46,423 nucleotides of DNA from Pseudomonadota bacterium. GTDB lineage: Bacteria > Pseudomonadota > Alphaproteobacteria > Sphingomonadales > Sphingomonadaceae. The position numbers and the translations under genes are program-made. Position 1 is the stretch's first letter; each line of letters opens with the position of its first letter. This document shows, in pieces, positions 41,552-46,423 of the stretch. Location: NCBI GenBank assembly GCA_021794525.1, contig JAJYQP010000021.1:1-46423 (forward strand), given 5' to 3'. The notes beneath the pieces are model-generated. The model ran no database searches, had not been told where the DNA came from, and saw only the letters and a list, made by a program, of their open reading frames with translations.

Positions 41552-44191
41552 TCATCCCTCGATCTTCGAGAAATCCGCCACGCGATGGACCGCATCGCGG
41601 AAGCGGAGCAGCAGGTCGAGCCGGGCGGCGCGCTTGTCCCGATCGGGATCATTCACGGTCACCTCGTCGAAGAAGCGGTCGATGGGCGCGCGGAGGCTGG
41701 CGAGTGAGCGCATGGCGGCGGCGAAATCCTCCGCCTCGACCGCCGCGCTGGCTTCGGGCTCCGCCGAATCGAGCGCCGCGATCAGCGCATCTTCCGCAGG
41801 CTCGGGCATGTAGGAAAGCGAGTTTTTCTTTCGTTCCGCCATCTTGGCAGCGATCACGGGCGCAAGATCGGGGTCGTCCACCAGCGCCAGCGGGTCTTCC
41901 TCGCCCGTCTGCGCGATTCCTTCCGTGTCCAAAAGCCCCTCCCCTTCAGGGGAGGGGTTGGGGTGGGGCCTGTCCGCGTGCGCGGTGACCACATCCCCCA
42001 CCCCTCCCGCGCCTTCGGCGCTCCGTCCCCTCCCCTGAAGGGGAGGGGCTGTGGGCAGCCAGTCTTCCTTCCTGAGGATATTGGCCGCGCGCTTGTAGCC
42101 GGCGAGGAGATTGGCGCCGTCCTCGGTCCCGACGAAGCTCTGGAGCGCCTTCACGCGGGCGAGCAGGCGGACGAGATCGTCCTCGCCCCCGAGGGCGAAC
42201 ACCGCGTCGATCAGGTCGTGGCGGACCCCGGCCTCGCGCTGCTGGACTTTGAGGCGGTCGGCGAAGAAGTCGAGAACAACGAACGCCGTTTTTCCATACT
42301 CTTTACCATCAGCGGGATTCTTCAGCCTAACTTTTTCCGAAACGGTTCGCATTGAAACCGCATTGGGGAAAAGCTTCTTCGCGACAGCTTCCTCATTTCT
42401 CCGGACTACCATTGCAATTGAATTGAGGCAGTTCGACACCGCCTTCTCTATGGTGGGAAGTAAGTGGATCCGTAAAGCGTTTCGAAGCAACAAAGCTTGG
42501 CAAGATAATGCGGCTCGACGAAGGGCAAACGGGTCGCGCGAGCCGGTCGGCCCCTGTTCGAGCACAAAAAATCCAGCCAATGTATCCAGCTTGTCCGCCA
42601 AACTCACCGCCACCGTCACCGGCGCGGTGGGGACTTCGTCGCCCTGCCCGACCGGCTTGTAGTGGTCGCGGATGGCGTCGGCGACTTGCGGCGGCAAGCC
42701 CTCGGCGCGGGCGTAGTAGCCGCCCATCAGGCCCTGCAGTTCGGGAAACTCGCCGACCATCTCGGTGACGAGATCGGCCTTGGCGAGCCGCGCGGCCTGT
42801 TCGGCGAGGTCGGCCAGCGCGGCCACCGCTTCGTCATTCCCGCGAAGGCGGGAATCCGTCGCGGCGGTTGCGGCGCCGCCTTGGACCCCCGCCTGCGCGG
42901 GGGTGACGGTGAAGGGCGCGGGGGTGACGGTGGAGGGTTCAGGGGTGACGATCCCCTCCTCGACCAGCCACCTTGCCAGCCTCGCCACGCGCTCGACCTT
43001 GTCGGCGACGGTGCCGAGCTTCTCGTGGAAGGTGATCCGCTCCAGCTTCTTCGCGTGGTCCGCGAGGCTGGTCTTGCGGTCCTGCTCCCAGAAGAAGCGT
43101 GCATCGGAAAGCCGCGCGGCGAGAACCTTGCGGTTGCCGTCGACGATGGCCGCGCCGCCATCCGCAGCCTCGATATTGGCGGTGCAGACGAAGGCGTTGG
43201 CGAGCCTTCCGTCCTCCCCAAGCCCGCTTGGGGAGGGGGACCACGAAGTGGTGGAGGGGTCTGCTTCAACGTCGAGGATTACCCCTCCACCACCCTGCGG
43301 GTGGTCCCCCTCCCCAGCAGAAGCCGGGGAGGACTCGCAGACGAAATACTTCTGGTTCACCCGCGCGGTGAGCTGGATCACCTCGGGCGGAACGTCGAGG
43401 AACGCCTCGTCGAAGCGGCCCAGCAGCGGCGCCGGCCATTCGGTGAGCCCGGCGTTCTCGACCACTAGCCCCTCGTCCTCGACCAGCGTGAGGCCCGCGT
43501 CGGCGGCGGCCCTGGCCGCGCCCTCGCGGATCAGCGCGGCGCGTTCTTCATGGTCGACGATGACGTGGCCCGCGCGCAGTTTCATCGCATAGTCGGCGGC
43601 ATTGCCGATGGTGATGGGGCCGCGATGATGGAACCGGTGACCGAGCGTCACCGCGCCGCCGGTGACGCCGTGGACCTCGCAATCCACCACCTCGTCGCCC
43701 AGCAGCGCCACGATGCCGGAGAGCGGGCGCACCCAGCGCATGCTTTCGGTCGAGAGCGAGGCCGCGCCCCAGCGCATCGACTTGGGCCAGGCGAAGTCGC
43801 GGATGATCGCCGGAATGGCGTCGGCCAGCACGTCCTTCGTCGCCCGCCCCGGCTTGTCGATGACCGCGAACCAGGTGTTGCGGCCCTTGACGTCGCGAAG
43901 CTGAAGCTGGTCCTTCGTGACGCCGTTCTTGCGGCAGAAGCCGTCGAGCGCAGCCTCGGGCGCGCCCTCAGGCGGGCCCTTGGCTTCCTCGGATACCGCA
44001 GCCGTGGCGTCAGGCAGTCCCTTGGCGATCAGCGCGAGGCGGCGCGGCGTGGACCACACCGTGACGTCACCCAGACCGACCCCGGCAGCCTCCATTTCGC
44101 GGCGGAACAGCTTTGCCAGTTCGGCGCGCGCACCGGCCTGCATCCGCGCCGGGATTTCCTCCGAGCGCAGTTCGAGGAGGAAGTCCTTCAC
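41552..44191 (-). CDS. glyS: glycine-tRNA ligase beta subunit with three in-frame palindromic inserts
   Basis: 879 residues; E. coli GlyS has 689. The family start [16 protein letters not shown], the core ([49 protein letters not shown]) and the C-terminal anticodon-type domain ([14 protein letters not shown]) are intact. Inserts are at residues about 287-327 (family A), 414-454 (family C plus a heptapeptide tandem repeat) and 714-753 (family B). Residues about 571-631 are coded by DNA of unusually low GC. GTG 44191 overlaps the glyQ stop by 4 bases. With GlyQ it forms the alpha2beta2 enzyme that charges tRNA-Gly. Confidence 0.96.
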   Translation of the reverse strand: MKDFLLELRSEEIPARMQAGARAELAKLFRREMEAAGVGLGDVTVWSTPRRLALIAKGLPDATAAVSEEAKGPPEGAPEAALDGFCRKNGVTKDQLQLRDVKGRNTWFAVIDKPGRATKDVLADAIPAIIRDFAWPKSMRWGAASLSTESMRWVRPLSGIVALLGDEVVDCEVHGVTGGAVTLGHRFHHRGPITIGNAADYAMKLRAGHVIVDHEERAALIREGAARAAADAGLTLVEDEGLVVENAGLTEWPAPLLGRFDEAFLDVPPEVIQLTARVNQKYFVCESSPASAGEGDHPQGGGGVILDVEADPSTTSWSPSPSGLGEDGRLANAFVCTANIEAADGGAAIVDGNRKVLAARLSDARFFWEQDRKTSLADHAKKLERITFHEKLGTVADKVERVARLARWLVEEGIVTPEPSTVTPAPFTVTPAQAGVQGGAATAATDSRLRGNDEAVAALADLAEQAARLAKADLVTEMVGEFPELQGLMGGYYARAEGLPPQVADAIRDHYKPVGQGDEVPTAPVTVAVSLADKLDTLAGFFVLEQGPTGSRDPFALRRAALSCQALLLRNALRIHLLPTIEKAVSNCLNSIAMVVRRNEEAVAKKLFPNAVSMRTVSEKVRLKNPADGKEYGKTAFVVLDFFADRLKVQQREAGVRHDLIDAVFALGGEDDLVRLLARVKALQSFVGTEDGANLLAGYKRAANILRKEDWLPTAPPLQGRGRSAEGAGGVGDVVTAHADRPHPNPSPEGEGLLDTEGIAQTGEEDPLALVDDPDLAPVIAAKMAERKKNSLSYMPEPAEDALIAALDSAEPEASAAVEAEDFAAAMRSLASLRAPIDRFFDEVTVNDPDRDKRAARLDLLLRFRDAVHRVADFSKIEG
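41934..42050. repeat. palindromic element family B inside glyS (about 117 bp)
   Basis: AGCCCCTCCCC-TTCA-GGGGAGGGG at one end and CCCCTCCCC-TGAA-GGGGAGGGGCT at the other, with GGGGTGGGG and CCCCCACCCC pairing inside. The ends are the same as in the rimM copy (12430-12520); the middle is longer and differs. It is read in frame as [14 protein letters not shown] and later NPSPEGEG. Confidence 0.88.
42285..42600. other. GC-poor patch within glyS
   Basis: By hand count 42301-42480 has 87 G+C of 180 (48%), while neighbouring parts of the gene are near two-thirds GC. Codons rare elsewhere, such as AAT, ATT and GTA-type, are frequent. The encoded stretch [20 protein letters not shown] and on to GKEYGKTAF is not what I expect for sphingomonad GlyS at this place, which usually goes from the LRNGLR-like helix directly to [10 protein letters not shown]. 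Confidence 0.6.
42832..42908. repeat. palindromic element family C inside glyS (about 77 bp)
   Basis: CGTCATTCCCGC-GAAG-GCGGGAAT is the first hairpin and CCCCCGC-CTG-CGCGGGGGTGACG the second; CGTCA and TGACG are the inverted ends. This is the repeat known across proteobacteria for giving peptides such as PAQAGVQ and RLRGNDE, and both are seen here in the GlyS frame. Confidence 0.88.
42899..42951. repeat. 21-base tandem repeat at the edge of element C in glyS
   Basis: GGGGGTGACGGT begins a 21-base unit (42899-42919) repeated at 42920-42940 and partly at 42941-42951. It includes the end of element C. In GlyS it gives the heptads [14 protein letters not shown] and VTPAQAG. Confidence 0.8.
43212..43332. 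repeat. palindromic element family A inside glyS (about 121 bp)
   Basis: The order of arms is the same as in trmD: CCTCCCCAAG/CTTGGGGAGG, GGACCAC-GAA-GTGGT, GGAGGGGT/ACCCCTCC, ACCACC-CTGC-GGGTGGT, and final CCTCCCC/GGGGAGG. The central loop and hairpin loops differ, while the arms are conserved. In the GlyS frame it gives [11 protein letters not shown] and [14 protein letters not shown]. Confidence 0.9.
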
Positions 44192-45090
44192 ACCGACCAC
44201 TCCGGATATTTCGCCTGCCATTCGGGAGTCATCTTCGCCGCATAGGCCTCGCAAGCAGAGCGGGCGAGATCGCGCACGCGGGCCATGTAGCTGGCGCGTT
44301 CCTGCACGCTGATGACGCCGCGCGCCTGCAGCAGGTTGAACACGTGGCTCGCCTCGACCGCCTGTTCATAAGCCGCGATAGGCACCTCGTTTTCAAGGCA
44401 ATTCCTGCATTCCGCCTCGGCCCTGGCGAACAGATCGAACAGCGCGGCGGTGTCGGCTACCTCGAAGTTCCACTTCGACATCTGCCTCTCGTTCTCTATG
44501 AAAACATCGCCGTAAGTCGTTCCACGACCATTGAAATCCAGATCATAGACATTGTCGACACCCTGTATGTACATCGCAAGGCGTTCGAGCCCGTAGGTCA
44601 ACTCGCCTGCAACGGGTTTGCAATCGAAGCCGCCCATCTGCTGGAAATAGGTGAACTGCGTCACCTCCATCCCGTCGCACCAGACCTCCCAGCCCAACCC
44701 CCAGGCGCCGAGCGTGGGGCTTTCCCAGTCGTCTTCCACGAAGCGGATGTCGTGCTTCAGCGGGTCGATCCCGATGACGCCGAGGCTTTCGAGATAGAGG
44801 TCCTGGATGTCCGGCGGGCTCGGCTTCAGGATCACCTGGTACTGGTAATAATGCTGGAGCCGGTTGGGGTTCTCGCCATAGCGCCCGTCGGTCGGGCGGC
44901 GGCAGGGCTGGACGAAGGCGGCGTTCCATGGCTCCGGCCCGAGCGCGCGCAGGGTGGTGGCGGTATGGAACGTGCCCGCCCCCATCCGCATGTCGTAGGG
45001 CTGGAGGATCAGGCACCCGCCCTTCTCGTTCCAGAAATCGTGGAGCGCGAGGATCATGTCCTGGAAACTTGTCGCGGGATTACGCTGCAT
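44188..45090 (-). CDS. glyQ: glycine-tRNA ligase alpha subunit
   Basis: 300 residues, the usual size. Class II synthetase blocks: [76 protein letters not shown] text (here [19 protein letters not shown]), [14 protein letters not shown] and [15 protein letters not shown]. It holds the glycine and ATP site. The ATG at 45090 gives the family start. DNA at about 44461-44580 is GC-poor (near 46% by hand count), unlike its surroundings. The stop overlaps glyS. Confidence 0.97.
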   Translation of the reverse strand: MQRNPATSFQDMILALHDFWNEKGGCLILQPYDMRMGAGTFHTATTLRALGPEPWNAAFVQPCRRPTDGRYGENPNRLQHYYQYQVILKPSPPDIQDLYLESLGVIGIDPLKHDIRFVEDDWESPTLGAWGLGWEVWCDGMEVTQFTYFQQMGGFDCKPVAGELTYGLERLAMYIQGVDNVYDLDFNGRGTTYGDVFIENERQMSKWNFEVADTAALFDLFARAEAECRNCLENEVPIAAYEQAVEASHVFNLLQARGVISVQERASYMARVRDLARSACEAYAAKMTPEWQAKYPEWSV

Positions 45091-45203
45091 GGCCGCCGCG
45101 CCATGGCGAAGCGGGTGCGAGCCGTCAACAAGCGCCCCCTCGACAAGGCGGACGCCGCTTGGCAGTTCACCGGGGCGCAACCCCGCGCGACGATAGAGGC
45201 GCA

Positions 45204-46130
45204 ATGACCAGACCGACCCGATCCGCCGTCTCGCTTGCGGCCCTCGCCCTGTTCCTCTCGGGTTGCGCCACGACCGACACTGCGGCGCCCGCGTCAGCAG
45301 AGGTTGCCGCCCCTGCCCCCGCCGCACCGCAAGGCCCCGCTCTCTGGAAGGTCGCCGATGCCGACACCACGATCTACCTGTTCGGCACGGTCCACGCCCT
45401 GCCCGACGGGGCGGAGTGGTATCGCGGCGCGCTCGCCGACGCGCTCGCCTCGGCCGATGTGCTGGTGACCGAGGTCGAGGCGGGCAAGCTGCTCGAGCCG
45501 GCGGCGCAGCAGGCCTTCATCGCCAAGGCCGCCCTACCCGCGGGGCAGACCCTGCGCGCCATGCTCGACGCCGACCAGCGCGCCGTGCTGGAAGCGGCGC
45601 TGACCCGGCTCGATATGCCCGTCTCCGCACTCGACCAGGTGGAGCCGTGGTTCGCCGCGATGACGCTCGCCGCGATCCCGCTCATCAAGGCGGGCTACAA
45701 GATGGACCAGGGCGTGGAGATGGCGATCGAGGGCAAGCTGCCCCGGACCACCCCGCGCGAGGCGCTGGAGACCGTCGATGGCCAGCTGACGCTGTTCGAT
45801 ACCATGCCCGTGCCGATGCAGATCGCCTATCTGATGAGCGTCGCCAGGCAGATGGACCAGGTGGCCGCGGGGATGAACGGCATGGTCGATGCGTGGAAGC
45901 GCGGCGATGCCGACAAGCTGGCCGAATTGATGAACGCCGAGATCGACGACCCGGCGCTGGCCGAGCGGCTGCTCTATTCGCGCAATCGCGAATGGGCGAA
46001 ATGGGTCGAGGCGCGGCTCGCGAAGCCCGGCACGGTGTTCGTCGCGGTCGGCGCCGGGCACCTCGCGGGGCAGAACAGCGTGCAGGACTATCTCGCGAAG
46101 GACGGCGTGACAGTCAGCCGCGCGCAATAG
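45204..46130 (+). CDS. TraB/GumN family lipoprotein
   Basis: 308 residues. The lipobox LFLSGCA gives a lipidated Cys near residue 20, then an Ala/Pro linker. The TraB/GumN domain begins [22 protein letters not shown], with the conserved GT-H motif, and ends [20 protein letters not shown] with the second conserved His (GAGHL). The fold is related to TIKI-type metalloproteases; in most bacteria the role is unknown. It is divergent from glyQ with 113 bases between, and is followed by a second member of the family. Confidence 0.9.
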   Translation: MTRPTRSAVSLAALALFLSGCATTDTAAPASAEVAAPAPAAPQGPALWKVADADTTIYLFGTVHALPDGAEWYRGALADALASADVLVTEVEAGKLLEPAAQQAFIAKAALPAGQTLRAMLDADQRAVLEAALTRLDMPVSALDQVEPWFAAMTLAAIPLIKAGYKMDQGVEMAIEGKLPRTTPREALETVDGQLTLFDTMPVPMQIAYLMSVARQMDQVAAGMNGMVDAWKRGDADKLAELMNAEIDDPALAERLLYSRNREWAKWVEARLAKPGTVFVAVGAGHLAGQNSVQDYLAKDGVTVSRAQ

Positions 46131-46140
46131 GATAGCGGCG

Positions 46141-46423
46141 GTGGTCCGCGCGCTCGTCACATTGCTGCTGGCCTCGCTGGCGCTGGTCTCCTGCCAGCCC
46201 GCGGCTGCGCCCGAGCCGCCGCTGTCGGGTGCGCCCGGATTGTGGGTCGTCAAGCACCCCGACGGCGCTGTCGCGGGCTGGCTGTTCGGTACCATCCATG
46301 CGCTGCCCGAGGGGGCGCGGTGGTGGACACCCGCGCTCGACAGGGCCGCCGGACAAGCCGGCACGCTGGTGGTCGAGGTCCGCGATCTCGACCCCAAGGC
46401 GATCGCGACCGTCTTCGAGCGGC
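46141..46423 (+). CDS. second TraB/GumN family lipoprotein, cut by window end
   Basis: 94 codons are visible from GTG 46141, with AGGA about 9 bases upstream. The signal VTLLLASLALVSC has a lipobox-like end, followed by GLWVVKHPDGAVAGWLFGTIH and ALPEGARWW. The GTIHALP block matches GTVHALP in the gene just before, so it is a tandem paralogue with moderate divergence. The rest lies outside the window. Confidence 0.85.
   Translation, partial: MVRALVTLLLASLALVSCQPAAAPEPPLSGAPGLWVVKHPDGAVAGWLFGTIHALPEGARWWTPALDRAAGQAGTLVVEVRDLDPKAIATVFER

Noticed and set aside
42899..42951. A CRISPR-like array in glyS
   Set aside because: The units are 21 bases without spacers, only 2.5 copies, and coding in frame. 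No cas gene is present.
44191..44254. A longer GlyS start upstream in glyQ
   Set aside because: The GTG overlapping the glyQ stop gives exactly the conserved GlyS N-terminus; the extra 21 residues match nothing in the family.

Overview
The window is a GC-rich chromosomal segment of an alphaproteobacterium, most likely order Sphingomonadales (Erythrobacteraceae or Sphingomonadaceae). The reasons are an F0 ATP synthase cluster (atpI-atpB-atpE-b'-b) without the F1 genes, a class II (CP4-like) EPSP synthase next to cytidylate kinase and rpsA, a TIGR02300/FYDLN acidic zinc-ribbon protein, a pyruvate phosphate dikinase next to glyQS, and short palindromic repeats of sphingomonad type. No phage, transposase, CRISPR or plasmid genes were found. 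The segment is core genome with small accessory insertions.

Layout. 1-1500 (minus): partial RimB-like protease, alpha/beta hydrolase, GFA protein. 1715-4862 (plus): a MarR-controlled EmrAB-type efflux operon with an operator palindrome over its promoter. 4859-8839 (minus): lipoprotein, asd, secreted DPP4-type peptidase. 9069-14558 (minus): the translation block ffh-rpsP-rimM // trmD-rplS, split by a vapBC toxin-antitoxin pair and a plus-strand thioredoxin-reductase-like gene. 14821-14896: tRNA-Ala(GGC). 15116-20126: FYDLN protein, then aroA-cmk-GNAT and rpsA. 20311-23691: gloB and the F0 genes. 23813-27646 (minus): ydbH-ynbE-ydbL, an envelope lipid-transport bridge. 27682-34265: radC, a secreted DUF3857/transglutaminase/TPR protein, purB, lapA-pyrF-GNAT. 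34279-36921 (minus): hisI, a LiuR-like MerR regulator and an acyl-CoA dehydrogenase. 37209-46423: comF, a methyltransferase, ppdK, glyS-glyQ, and two tandem TraB/GumN proteins (the second cut by the window end).

The most striking feature is a set of palindromic elements lying in frame inside essential translation genes. trmD carries one, rimM carries one at its N-terminus, and glyS carries three from three different families. All reading frames stay open, so each protein gains about 25-40 extra residues per element. This resembles the Rickettsia palindromic elements but the sequences are different and GC-rich. glyS and glyQ also contain patches with GC content far below their surroundings.

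Convergent gene ends are unusually compact. Two pairs overlap by their stop codons, and two other pairs have both stop codons embedded in the arms of one inverted repeat.
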